From NCBI GenBank assembly GCA_029946045.1, contig JAQSDS010000339.1, forward strand, positions 1 through 9,735: a stretch of 9,735 nucleotides of DNA, in the 5' to 3' direction. The notes under the pieces were generated by a model. That model worked only from the letters and a program-made list of their open reading frames with translations, was not told where the DNA came from and ran no database searches. A program made the position numbers and the translations under genes. Position 1 is the stretch's first letter. Each line of letters opens with the position of its first letter. Shown here one piece after another: positions 1-6,894 of the stretch. The stretch comes from Rhodoferax sp. Its GTDB lineage: Bacteria > Pseudomonadota > Gammaproteobacteria > Burkholderiales > Burkholderiaceae_C.

Positions 1-925
1 CTGTGACAGAGTCTGAGGTGATGACGTTGAAATTAGTGAAGTCTGCAATGACTTGCAGCAGCGAGCGCACATCAATGCTCTGAAAGTTCAGCGACAACTT
101 TTCTCCACTAAAGCCCGGTCCTTTCGTGAGCTTGGAACTGTCTTCTTTAACGGGCTTGATCTCAATGACAAATTGCTCATCAGTCTGGTAAGCACTGTGT
201 GCCCACAAGCCTTGCGGCTCGATGACCATGCGCACCCGGTCACCCAATTGGGTCGTGGTGATTGTTTTGACAGGGGTACCGAAGTCATTCACATCCAGGC
301 GGCGGCGCAAGCCTTCTGGCAAGGATGTTTTCATGAAATCAACCACGAGCATTTGACCTTGCTGACGGATGTCCACACCCACCTGGCTGTTAGGCAAAGA
401 CACGACCACCCGACCAGAACCTTCATCACCACGCCTGAAATCAACATCTCGCATTGGCAAAACACCACGAGCCTGAGTCTCAGAAAATACTTGCGCGGTT
501 GGCGCTGGAGCCGAACCCGCTACGGCACCCAACACGACCAACAGCGACTTGCCCTGCCATTGGGTTGTATAGGTCGTCGACTGCTTGAGATTGATCACCA
601 CCCGGCTGCGGCTACCCGCCTGTACCACGCTGACAGATCTCAAATTGCCTTGATTGACTTCAATCGTCGAGCGTCCAATAGCACTGACCACATCAGGAAA
701 ATCCAGCGCGATACGTGCCGGCGACTGAATCGAAAAACCTGCGGGCAGCACAGCGAGTGCTTCACTCAAATCGATTTTGACGACTTCGACCCCACTTTGC
801 ATCGACCCCGACACCGATTCGATTGCCACCTGGGCCTGCGCCAAGGCCGCTGTCAGCAGCAGACCCAAACCTAGACCGAGTTGATGCCAAAAGCGTGCAC
901 CCGAACCAACATGCTTATTTTTCAT
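1..925 (-). CDS. pilQ: Type IV pilus secretin PilQ, N-terminal part (runs off left edge)
   Basis: PilQ forms the multimeric outer-membrane pore through which the type IV pilus leaves the cell. Only the first 308 codons are present; the C-terminal secretin barrel lies beyond the window. Residues 1-31 look like a Sec signal peptide: basic start (MKNK), a hydrophobic Leu/Gly-rich core and cleavage after AQA31. Two beta-rich AMIN-type peptidoglycan-binding domains follow at about 35-132 and 155-258. The start of a secretin N-terminal/STN domain is seen from about 271 (GFSGEKLSLNFQ...VRSLLQVIADFTNFNVI). The ATG at 925 is preceded by an AGAGAGG ribosome site and overlaps the pilP stop by 4 nt (ATGA), which suggests translational coupling. 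It is the last visible gene of pilMNOPQ; aroK and aroB often follow it in this family. The identification is strong because of the domain order and the operon. Confidence 0.95.
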   Translation of the reverse strand, partial: MKNKHVGSGARFWHQLGLGLGLLLTAALAQAQVAIESVSGSMQSGVEVVKIDLSEALAVLPAGFSIQSPARIALDFPDVVSAIGRSTIEVNQGNLRSVSVVQAGSRSRVVINLKQSTTYTTQWQGKSLLVVLGAVAGSAPAPTAQVFSETQARGVLPMRDVDFRRGDEGSGRVVVSLPNSQVGVDIRQQGQMLVVDFMKTSLPEGLRRRLDVNDFGTPVKTITTTQLGDRVRMVIEPQGLWAHSAYQTDEQFVIEIKPVKEDSSKLTKGPGFSGEKLSLNFQSIDVRSLLQVIADFTNFNVITSDSVT

Positions 926-1464
926 TTTGACCTCTCTTGCAGCAGCAGACTGGCTGGGCGCTCAATCCACTCACCGACTGCATCCTGCACAATTTCACGC
1001 AAAGTGACTTCATTTTCAACAATTTTGATAACTCGACCATAGTTTTGACCCATATAGTCGCCAGGACGAACCTGATACAGCAAAGGCCCGACCTTCACCA
1101 AGCCAACCGGCTTTTGATTCTGAACCATGCTGCCAACCAGGGTCATGCTGTCCAGCGGGAAGTCCTCGAGGGGCTCCTTGCGACGCTTCAATTCTGGGGC
1201 AATCAGGGCACCGTTCGAAGCCGCCTGAATGGCGTCCTTGCCCAGAGCCTGGGTGAGCTTGAGCTTGCTGAATGGATCAGCCTCATTAGCAACCGTATAG
1301 CTTTCAGGCTTGAATTGCTTGGGTTCGGCAATGGGCTTGATCTTGGGTTGCGCTTGCGCCTTTTGAGCAGCCATCCATTGACTCAGTTCGTCGCCTGAAG
1401 ATGATCCACAAGCAGTCAAGGCACCTGCAACACACAATAAAACAGCAGATCTCAAGGTCATCAT
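922..1464 (-). CDS. pilP: Type IV pilus inner-membrane lipoprotein PilP
   Basis: PilP is the lipoprotein that joins the PilN-PilO heterodimer in the inner membrane to the periplasmic domains of the PilQ secretin. The 180-residue product has a lipoprotein signal peptide ending in the lipobox L-T-A-C with Cys19 as the lipidated residue. A flexible Lys/Pro/Gln-rich linker (about 20-60) contains the DPFSKLKL segment. The C-terminal beta-sandwich domain (about 95-175) includes PLEDFPLDSMTLVG and a GDYMGQNYGRV stretch, both typical of PilP. Its length is normal for the family. The start overlaps the pilO stop by 4 nt (ATGA). The first two codons are both ATG, so initiation could be one codon later. 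The gene is probably translated by coupling with pilO. Confidence 0.95.
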   Translation of the reverse strand: MMTLRSAVLLCVAGALTACGSSSGDELSQWMAAQKAQAQPKIKPIAEPKQFKPESYTVANEADPFSKLKLTQALGKDAIQAASNGALIAPELKRRKEPLEDFPLDSMTLVGSMVQNQKPVGLVKVGPLLYQVRPGDYMGQNYGRVIKIVENEVTLREIVQDAVGEWIERPASLLLQERSK

Positions 1465-2138
1465 GATTTTTTGGCCGGCTTGGTCGTCGCTTTACGCTGC
1501 GCATCAACCTCAGCGCTATCCAGATAGCGGAAGGTTTTGGCGGTAGCGTCCAGGGTCAGCGCGCCCTCTTTGACGGAGGTAACAACCAGATTGTTGAGGG
1601 TGACAATGCGCGACAAATTGGCGATATCAGATGCAAAAGCGCCCATGTCATGGTAGCGCCCTGTAATTTTGAGCGCGATGGGCAGCTCGGCATAGTAATC
1701 GTTGATGACTACCTGACCCGGCCTGAATAATTCGAATTGCAGACTCCGACCCAAGCCAGCCTGGTTGATATCAGACAGCAAGGCGTCCATCTCGGCCTTG
1801 CTGGGCAGTTGTTTCTCAAGCTGCGTGACATATTGCTGCACTTGTTCCCGTTGCTTTTTGAGCGCTTCCAAGTTGACAGCCTTGGCCAACTTGATCTTGT
1901 ACTCGTCACGCAACTTGAGCTCGGTGGCTTGCGCCTGCGTTAATTCGGCTTCAATATCGGTGAGCCAAACAAACCACAGGGCGGTCACACAAGCAGCAGC
2001 CAAACCAAAAAACACCAACCAACGGGGCCATACCGGCCAGCTCGATGGATCTTTGCTATCCAGGTACCGAAACTGGGAAACAACCGCCTCCAGTTTTTCC
2101 CGGAAATTGATATTGATTTTAAATTGCTTGGCCATCAT
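1461..2138 (-). CDS. pilO: Type IV pilus inner-membrane protein PilO
   Basis: PilO is a bitopic inner-membrane protein that pairs with PilN to form the periplasmic scaffold of the pilus alignment complex. Counted from the chosen ATG it has 225 residues. There is a short cytoplasmic tail (1-37), one transmembrane helix (about 38-60), a Lys/Glu/Gln-rich coiled coil (about 61-112) and a ferredoxin-like domain (about 115-205) with LPIALKITGRYHDMG, a stretch typical of PilO. The tail is Lys-rich. The frame could open at a GTG at 2144, but that codon lies inside the AAAGGTGG ribosome site (2141-2148), so it is unlikely to be the start. Two consecutive ATGs at 2138 and 2135 both fit, and the second has the more usual spacing. 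It lies between pilN and pilP in the operon. Confidence 0.93.
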   Translation of the reverse strand: MMAKQFKININFREKLEAVVSQFRYLDSKDPSSWPVWPRWLVFFGLAAACVTALWFVWLTDIEAELTQAQATELKLRDEYKIKLAKAVNLEALKKQREQVQQYVTQLEKQLPSKAEMDALLSDINQAGLGRSLQFELFRPGQVVINDYYAELPIALKITGRYHDMGAFASDIANLSRIVTLNNLVVTSVKEGALTLDATAKTFRYLDSAEVDAQRKATTKPAKKS

Positions 2139-2140
2139 GC

Positions 2141-2148
2141 CCACCTTT
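2141..2148 (-). promoter_or_regulatory. Ribosome binding site of pilO
   Basis: On the minus strand this reads AAAGGTGG and overlaps the last base of the pilN stop codon. AAGG lies 5 nt from the ATG at 2138 and 8 nt from the ATG at 2135. Because the in-frame GTG at 2144 sits within the site itself, the site decides against that start. Confidence 0.6.
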
Positions 2149-2771
2149 CACCCGACCACCCCAGCAGACGCGGCTGCTGAAGATTTTTGAGCGGGCTTCT
2201 TTTCTGCTTCGTTAGCACGAACCAGCTTGACCCTGATCTGAAAATTCGACACACGACGCACATCGCGCTGGGTTAAATTGACCGAACCAGCCACAATTTC
2301 GACCAATTCTGGGCGGGCAAACCAAGGAGAGTTGTTAGCCAGATTGCGCAGCAATTCCGAGACACGTTCGTTCGACTGGGCAACACCCTGCAAGGCCACG
2401 TTAGGACCCTCTTGCCGCAGTGAAGAAATATAGACACCTTCGGGTAACTGTTTAACAAGTTCGGTCAATAAGTAAACCGGCATGTTGCGGTCAGCCTGCA
2501 AATTTTCTACCGCCTGCTGGCGGGCCAGCAGAGCTGCAATTTCGCCCTCCAAACCGGCGATTTCCTTGATTTGAACGTCAAACTTGGTGATCTCGGTTTG
2601 TAGCATCCGGTTTTTATCTTGCTGCGTTGAAATTTGCGCCTCAAACCAAAGAAAAATCAAACCGGCCAAGATTCCGCCTATAAAGACAGATAAGCCAAGA
2701 CTCACATTGAACAGTTCTTTTCGGCGCTTACGGGCAATTTCCCGATGCGGGAGCAGGTTAATCAAAATCAC
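2148..2771 (-). CDS. pilN: Type IV pilus inner-membrane protein PilN
   Basis: PilN anchors cytoplasmic PilM to the inner membrane and pairs with PilO in the periplasm. The 207-residue product opens with the family signature INLLPHRE (residues 4-11), the short N-terminal segment that docks into PilM. It continues with a basic patch, one transmembrane helix (about 21-43), a coiled coil (about 47-92), a ferredoxin-like periplasmic domain (about 98-185) and a Lys/Ala-rich tail. The start is GTG, overlapping the pilM TAG stop by one base (TAGTG). It is supported by a GGAGG site 8 nt upstream and by the position of the conserved N-terminal motif. This arrangement should couple PilN synthesis to that of PilM, its direct partner. 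Confidence 0.96.
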   Translation of the reverse strand: MILINLLPHREIARKRRKELFNVSLGLSVFIGGILAGLIFLWFEAQISTQQDKNRMLQTEITKFDVQIKEIAGLEGEIAALLARQQAVENLQADRNMPVYLLTELVKQLPEGVYISSLRQEGPNVALQGVAQSNERVSELLRNLANNSPWFARPELVEIVAGSVNLTQRDVRRVSNFQIRVKLVRANEAEKKPAQKSSAAASAGVVG

Positions 2772-3850
2772 TACAGAAACCTCCGCAAAGCCAAGCCGCA
2801 GGCAGTGAGGTAGGACGGCGCCTCAAGCAGCATTTTTTTCTGACCAACACCCTCTGCAATGCGCATACCATTAAACGGATTGGCGACCACACAGGGGAAG
2901 CTGGACTGCTTGGTGACAAGGGCCGTCAGTCCAGACAAACCTGCCGAACCACCCGCCAGCATGACCAGGTCTACTTTGTTGTGCGAGGTGCTGGTGAAAA
3001 AAAACTGCAACGCCCGTCCAATCTCCTGGACCAGGCTCTCAATGAATGGCTGCAATACGACCGAGTTGAAATCTTCAGGCAAGTCACCGCTGCACTTTTT
3101 GATCTCTGCCTCTTCCGGAGAAAAACCATATTGACGCACAATCAATTGCGTCAGTTGCGCCCCACCAAAGGCCTGATCTCGATCGTACAAAACTTCATCG
3201 TTGCGAATCACCTGCATGCTGGTGGTTAACGAACCGACTTCAAACAAAGCCACGATTCGGTCTTTAGAGTGATCTGGCATACCGGAAATCAGCCGACTGG
3301 CAGCCAGACGTGAAGCATAAGACTTCACATCCACAATCACGGGCTTGAGCCCGGCGGCTTCGGCTAGTCCTTGTAAGTCCTGAACTTTTTCGCGTCGAGA
3401 TGCGGCAATCAGAACATCTACATCACCACTGGCGCCAGCACTTGGCCCCAGAATACAGAAGTCGAGACTGACTTCGTCCAAAGGAAAAGGGATGTACTGG
3501 TTCGCCTCGGATTCGACCTGCATTTCCAGGTCGTGATCTGTCATGCCACCCGGAAGCACGATCTTTTTCGTGATCACTGCCGACGGAGGCAAGGCCATGG
3601 CAACATTTTTGGTCTTGGTGCCACTCTTCTTGATCAGGCGTTTGAGCACATCGGCAACTTCATCGAATTTTTCAATGTTGCCGTCATTGATCCAGCCACG
3701 TTCAAGAGGCACAATGGCACAGCTTTCCAGCGTCAGATTGCCTGCCTTATCTTGTCCCAACTCAACAAGCTTTACGCTGGATGCACTGACGTCCAGCCCC
3801 AGCATGGGTGCAAGTTGGTGGTTAAACAATGATCTCAAAGAAATCAACAC
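2771..3850 (-). CDS. pilM: Type IV pilus actin-like ATPase PilM
   Basis: PilM is a cytoplasmic actin/FtsA-fold nucleotide-binding protein that binds the N-terminus of PilN and links the pilus motor to the alignment complex. The 359-residue product has the expected length. Visible family segments are the phosphate-1 region LGLDVSASSVKLVEL (17-31), ALPPSAVITKKIVLP (86-100), EANQYIPFPLDEV (115-127) and the late glycine-rich nucleotide motif LAGGSAGLSGL (298-308). There is no membrane helix. No ATG lies near the 5' end. The frame opens with GTG (3850) then TTG (3847), 3 and 6 nt after an AGGGG site (3854-3858), so either may be used. It is the first gene of the pilMNOPQ operon and is transcribed divergently from mrcA. 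Confidence 0.96.
   Translation of the reverse strand: MLISLRSLFNHQLAPMLGLDVSASSVKLVELGQDKAGNLTLESCAIVPLERGWINDGNIEKFDEVADVLKRLIKKSGTKTKNVAMALPPSAVITKKIVLPGGMTDHDLEMQVESEANQYIPFPLDEVSLDFCILGPSAGASGDVDVLIAASRREKVQDLQGLAEAAGLKPVIVDVKSYASRLAASRLISGMPDHSKDRIVALFEVGSLTTSMQVIRNDEVLYDRDQAFGGAQLTQLIVRQYGFSPEEAEIKKCSGDLPEDFNSVVLQPFIESLVQEIGRALQFFFTSTSHNKVDLVMLAGGSAGLSGLTALVTKQSSFPCVVANPFNGMRIAEGVGQKKMLLEAPSYLTACGLALRRFL
2780..2784 (-). promoter_or_regulatory. Ribosome binding site of pilN (supports GTG start)
   Basis: GGAGG on the minus strand, inside the 3' end of pilM and 8 nt before the GTG of pilN. It is the strongest ribosome site I see in the operon and fixes the non-ATG start that overlaps the pilM stop codon. 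Confidence 0.7.
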
Positions 3851-3901
3851 AATCCCCTGAACAAGATAAAAAATCTTTGCAACACTTAAGAAGTTACGTC
3901 A

Positions 3902-3931
3902 ATACTATCAGCAAGCTCTAAGTGCCGTAAA
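3902..3931 (-). promoter_or_regulatory. Candidate sigma-70 promoter of pilMNOPQ
   Basis: On the minus strand TTTACG (3931-3926) and TAGTAT (3907-3902) are separated by 18 nt. The -10 element is preceded by TGA, which gives an extended -10 (TG-N-TAGTAT). Each hexamer matches the consensus at 4 of 6 positions. The predicted transcript would begin near 3895, about 45 nt before the pilM start. This is pattern matching only; a sigma-54 promoter or a site elsewhere in the gap is possible, although I saw no clear GG-N10-GC element. Confidence 0.3.
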
Positions 3932-4033
3932 CAAAATTCCGTTTTTTAACAAAGACGAATGTTGCCGAATATAGACGCTAAACCCTTAAAAATCAGCACG
4001 ACAGCTTACTAATTTCGAACAGAAGTTACAAAT

Positions 4034-4070
4034 TAACCCTTGGTCACATGTTCGCGATGCTAACCTTGGT
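4034..4070 (+). repeat. Short direct repeat upstream of mrcA
   Basis: TAACCCTTGGT (4034-4044) and TAACCTTGGT (4061-4070) are nearly identical direct repeats whose starts are 27 nt apart, about two and a half helical turns. The second copy overlaps the candidate -35 element of mrcA. The arrangement could be a tandem regulator-binding site, but that is inference; no regulator is recognised. Confidence 0.4.
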
Positions 4071-4096
4071 GCGGCATCTGCCCTGATTTTTATAAT
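4066..4096 (+). promoter_or_regulatory. Candidate sigma-70 promoter of mrcA
   Basis: A perfect TATAAT -10 element lies at 4091-4096. The best -35 match is TTGGTG (4066-4071) with a 19-nt spacer, longer than the optimum of 17. Transcription would start near 4103, leaving a leader of only about 20 nt before the ATG at 4123. The -10 is convincing; the -35 is weak and overlaps a direct repeat, so activator help is possible. Confidence 0.55.
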
Positions 4097-4122
4097 GGAC
4101 CGGATCCACCACCCCTTTTTTT

Positions 4123-6513
4123 ATGGCCATTCATCCCTCCAACAACGTGCCCAAGCAAGTGTCTGCTGCCGAAAAATCCACAAAAAAAACACCTCACTGG
4201 GCGATCAAGCTGGTGCTTTGGGCTTGCGGCCTGTTGTGTGCAGGTGTTGCAACACTGGTGCTTTTGATCGGCATGGCCATGGCGGTCGCTTTTCCTAATT
4301 TGCCCGATATTTCAGACTTGTCGGACTATCGTCCCAAGCTACCTTTGCGGGTTTTTTCGTCTGAAGGCACGCTGATCGGGGAATTTGGGGAGGAGCGGCG
4401 CCACCTCACACCCATCAAAGACATTCCGAAGGTCATGAAAGATGCCGTTTTGGCAATCGAAGATGCGCGCTTTTACGAGCACGGCGGCGTCGACTACAAG
4501 GGTATTTTGCGTGCCGCGCTGGCCAACCTGGGACGTATCAAAAGTCAGGGTGCATCAACGATCACGATGCAATTGGCTCGCAATGTGTACCTGACGTCCG
4601 AAAAGACATACACCCGAAAAATTTACGAAATTTTGCTGACATTCAAACTGGAACACTTGCTAAGCAAAGACCAGATTCTTGAAATCTACATGAACCAGAT
4701 TTTTCTGGGCAACCGAGCTTATGGTTTTGCTGCCGCTTCAGAGGCCTATTTTGGCAAACCACTGCAACAGATCACCATAGCTGAGGCAGCCATGTTGGCA
4801 GGCTTGCCCAAGGCGCCCTCTGCGTATAACCCCATCAAAAATCCCAAACGAGCCAGATCGCGGCAGCTTTACATCATCGAACGGATGCTGGAAAACGGCT
4901 TTATCACGTCAACACAGGCCGATGCTGCCAAACTTGAGCCGCTGGCAGTCAAATCGAGCTCTGACAACGCCAGCATTCATGCCGAATTTGTGGCAGAGAC
5001 AGTGCGTCAACTGATGTTTGCGCAATATGGTGATGCCACTTACACCCGCGGCTTGAACGTATACACCACGCTGAATGCCGAACAACAGGACACTGCCTAC
5101 AAGGCTTTGCGCCGCGGCATCATGACCTACGAGCTCCGCCAGTTTTACCGTGGGCCCGAAAAATTTGTCAGCCTGCCCACCGACCAGCAAGCGATGGACG
5201 ACGTGATTGACGAGGTCCTGCAAGAACACCCAGACAATGGCGACCTGATGTCTATCGTCGTTCTGGAGGCCTCGCCCAAGAAAATTCAGGGCATCCGGCA
5301 AAACGGCGAAATAATTGAAGTCACAGGGGAAGGACTCAAAGCGGTCGAGTCTGGCTTGTCCGATAAGGCAGCCGCCAACCTCAAAATTCGCCGAGGAGCC
5401 GTGATCCGCGTCGTGCAAACACCCAAAAAGACCTGGAGCGTGACCCAGTTGCCCGAGGTGGAAGGCGCCTTTGTGGCCCTGGACCCGCACGATGGTTCAA
5501 TCAAGGCGATGGTAGGCGGTTTTGATTTTGAGAAAAACAAGTTCAACCATGTCACACAGGCCTGGCGCCAACCGGGTTCCAGTTTCAAGCCGTTTATCTA
5601 CTCGGCTGCGCTGGAGCATGGCATCACGCCCGCCACAATCATTAACGACAGCCCTTTGTTTTTTGATGCCGGTGTCACAGGTGGTCAGCCCTGGGAACCC
5701 AAGAACTACGATGGCAAGTTTGAAGGCCCCATGACCATGCGCCGTGGATTGGCAAAATCAAAAAACATGGTCTCGATTCGTATTCTGGAAGCTGTAGGTG
5801 CTCAAAACGCCCAAGACTGGGCTACCCGCTTTGGCTTTGATGCGGAGAAGCACCCAGCCTATCTGACCATGGCATTGGGAGCAGGTTCGGTGACACCGAT
5901 GCAAATGGCCAGCGCCTATGCGGTCTTTGCCAATGGTGGCTACCGCGTGAATCCATGGCTGATTAGCCGCGTCACCGATCAAAGAGGAAAAGTGCTCACC
6001 CAGATCCAAGCACCTGCTCTGGACGAGTCCATGCGCGTCATCGATGCCCGTAACGCTTTCGTCATGGGCAGCCTGCTTCAGGAAGTCACCCGCTCAGGAA
6101 CCGCCGCGTCCGCACAAGCTGCGCTCAAACGCCCCGACCTGTATGGCAAAACAGGAACCACCAATGACTCACTGGATGCCTGGTTTGCAGGTTACCAACC
6201 GACCTTGATGGCCGTCACCTGGATTGGTTACGACACACCAAGAAAACTAGGTTCACGTGAGACCGGCGGCGGCTTGAGTCTGCCGATCTGGATTGAGTTC
6301 ATGGCGCAAGCCTTGAAGAATAGACCCGTCATGGAACCGACCGTGCCTGAAGGCGTGGTCAATCTCAATGGTGAGTGGTTTTATGACGAGTATGCGGGGC
6401 GGGCGGGCGTCACCAGTTTGGGCTTGACCAATAGCGCAAATCCAGCGCAGCCACAGGTCATTCAGATGCCAGCAGCCGATGAGAAACGTAAAATCCTGGA
6501 CTTGTTCAGATAA
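4123..6513 (+). CDS. mrcA: Bifunctional penicillin-binding protein 1A (class A PBP)
   Basis: This inner-membrane enzyme polymerises lipid II into glycan strands and crosslinks the stem peptides. The 796-residue product has a short basic cytoplasmic tail and one membrane helix (about 27-56). The glycosyltransferase GT51 domain (about 75-255) has the catalytic Glu113 in EDARFYEHGG, the GASTITMQLARN motif, and a KIYEILLTFKLE segment. An OB-like insert spans about 310-440. The transpeptidase domain (about 445-730) carries all three active-site motifs: S486-S-F-K489, S546-K-N and K676-T-G. All catalytic residues are present, so it should be active. The ATG at 4123 lacks an obvious ribosome site and follows a run of seven T; a GTG at 4147 is the only nearby alternative. 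The gene is also called ponA, and its divergence from the pilM operon is common in Proteobacteria. Confidence 0.97.
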   Translation: MAIHPSNNVPKQVSAAEKSTKKTPHWAIKLVLWACGLLCAGVATLVLLIGMAMAVAFPNLPDISDLSDYRPKLPLRVFSSEGTLIGEFGEERRHLTPIKDIPKVMKDAVLAIEDARFYEHGGVDYKGILRAALANLGRIKSQGASTITMQLARNVYLTSEKTYTRKIYEILLTFKLEHLLSKDQILEIYMNQIFLGNRAYGFAAASEAYFGKPLQQITIAEAAMLAGLPKAPSAYNPIKNPKRARSRQLYIIERMLENGFITSTQADAAKLEPLAVKSSSDNASIHAEFVAETVRQLMFAQYGDATYTRGLNVYTTLNAEQQDTAYKALRRGIMTYELRQFYRGPEKFVSLPTDQQAMDDVIDEVLQEHPDNGDLMSIVVLEASPKKIQGIRQNGEIIEVTGEGLKAVESGLSDKAAANLKIRRGAVIRVVQTPKKTWSVTQLPEVEGAFVALDPHDGSIKAMVGGFDFEKNKFNHVTQAWRQPGSSFKPFIYSAALEHGITPATIINDSPLFFDAGVTGGQPWEPKNYDGKFEGPMTMRRGLAKSKNMVSIRILEAVGAQNAQDWATRFGFDAEKHPAYLTMALGAGSVTPMQMASAYAVFANGGYRVNPWLISRVTDQRGKVLTQIQAPALDESMRVIDARNAFVMGSLLQEVTRSGTAASAQAALKRPDLYGKTGTTNDSLDAWFAGYQPTLMAVTWIGYDTPRKLGSRETGGGLSLPIWIEFMAQALKNRPVMEPTVPEGVVNLNGEWFYDEYAGRAGVTSLGLTNSANPAQPQVIQMPAADEKRKILDLFR

Positions 6514-6552
6514 CCAAAGCCGCCACGCGCTGGTCCAACCGTATCGTCTGTG

Positions 6553-6882
6553 TCAAGGTATGAAGGTGAGCGGCTGACCTGCCTGCTCCGTTGCATAGCG
6601 CGACAAGCAAGCAAAAAACTCGCCCTGGCCTTTGGTATCTGACCATTGCGCGCCATCAAATTGGTAGTGAAAACCACCCCCTTTGGCTGCCAACCAGATC
6701 TCATGCAATGGTTTTTGCAAATTAATGACGATCTGACTGCGGTTGTCGAAGGCCAAGGTAATCATGCCGCCCGTGCGCTGGTTGTCGATATCGGCAGCGG
6801 TTTCGTCGTTGATGCGGTCGCAACTCGCCTCGACGGCCTTGAGCACACGCTCGGCGCGATCCATGAATTCGGAGTCAGTCAT
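6553..6882 (-). CDS. cyaY: Bacterial frataxin CyaY, iron-sulfur cluster assembly regulator
   Basis: CyaY is a small cytoplasmic iron-binding protein that binds the IscS cysteine desulfurase complex and modulates iron-sulfur cluster assembly. The 109-residue product matches the family length and reads like E. coli CyaY throughout. The N-terminal helix starts MTDSEF and carries an acidic ridge (D3, E5, D8, E11, E18, D22, D26, E27, D31, D33) that would bind iron. The beta sheet contains [10 protein letters not shown] (38-47) and the hallmark segment [20 protein letters not shown] (58-77). The ATG at 6882 has a GGTGA site about 9 nt upstream. The gene is convergent with mrcA (39-nt gap) and divergent from lptM with only 12 nt between start codons, so its promoter must lie within lptM coding sequence. 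Confidence 0.95.
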   Translation of the reverse strand: MTDSEFMDRAERVLKAVEASCDRINDETAADIDNQRTGGMITLAFDNRSQIVINLQKPLHEIWLAAKGGGFHYQFDGAQWSDTKGQGEFFACLSRYATEQAGQPLTFIP

Positions 6883-6888
6883 TACAAT
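6883..6888 (+). promoter_or_regulatory. Candidate -10 element for lptM-lysA
   Basis: TACAAT (5 of 6 consensus positions) lies between the cyaY and lptM start codons. No good -35 is seen at 16-18 nt upstream. If used, transcription would begin around 6895, at the lptM ATG itself, giving a leaderless message or favouring the downstream GTG at 6919. Confidence 0.3.
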
Positions 6889-6894
6889 TTCACC

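Noticed and set aside
53..874. 273-codon open frame on the plus strand
   Set aside because: It lies wholly antisense to pilQ, whose signal peptide, AMIN domains and STN start are clear. The translated product is His/Arg/Gln-rich with no recognisable fold, as expected for a shadow frame.
937..1398. 153-codon plus-strand frame
   Set aside because: Antisense to pilP; no supporting features.
4909..5490. 193-codon open frame on the minus strand
   Set aside because: Antisense to the middle of mrcA (OB-like and linker region); no domain, no ribosome site, and mrcA is intact with all catalytic motifs.
6646..6894. Upstream extension of the lptM frame, giving a 160-residue protein
   Set aside because: The added part is antisense to cyaY and would place the lipobox in the middle of the protein, which is incompatible with a lipoprotein signal.
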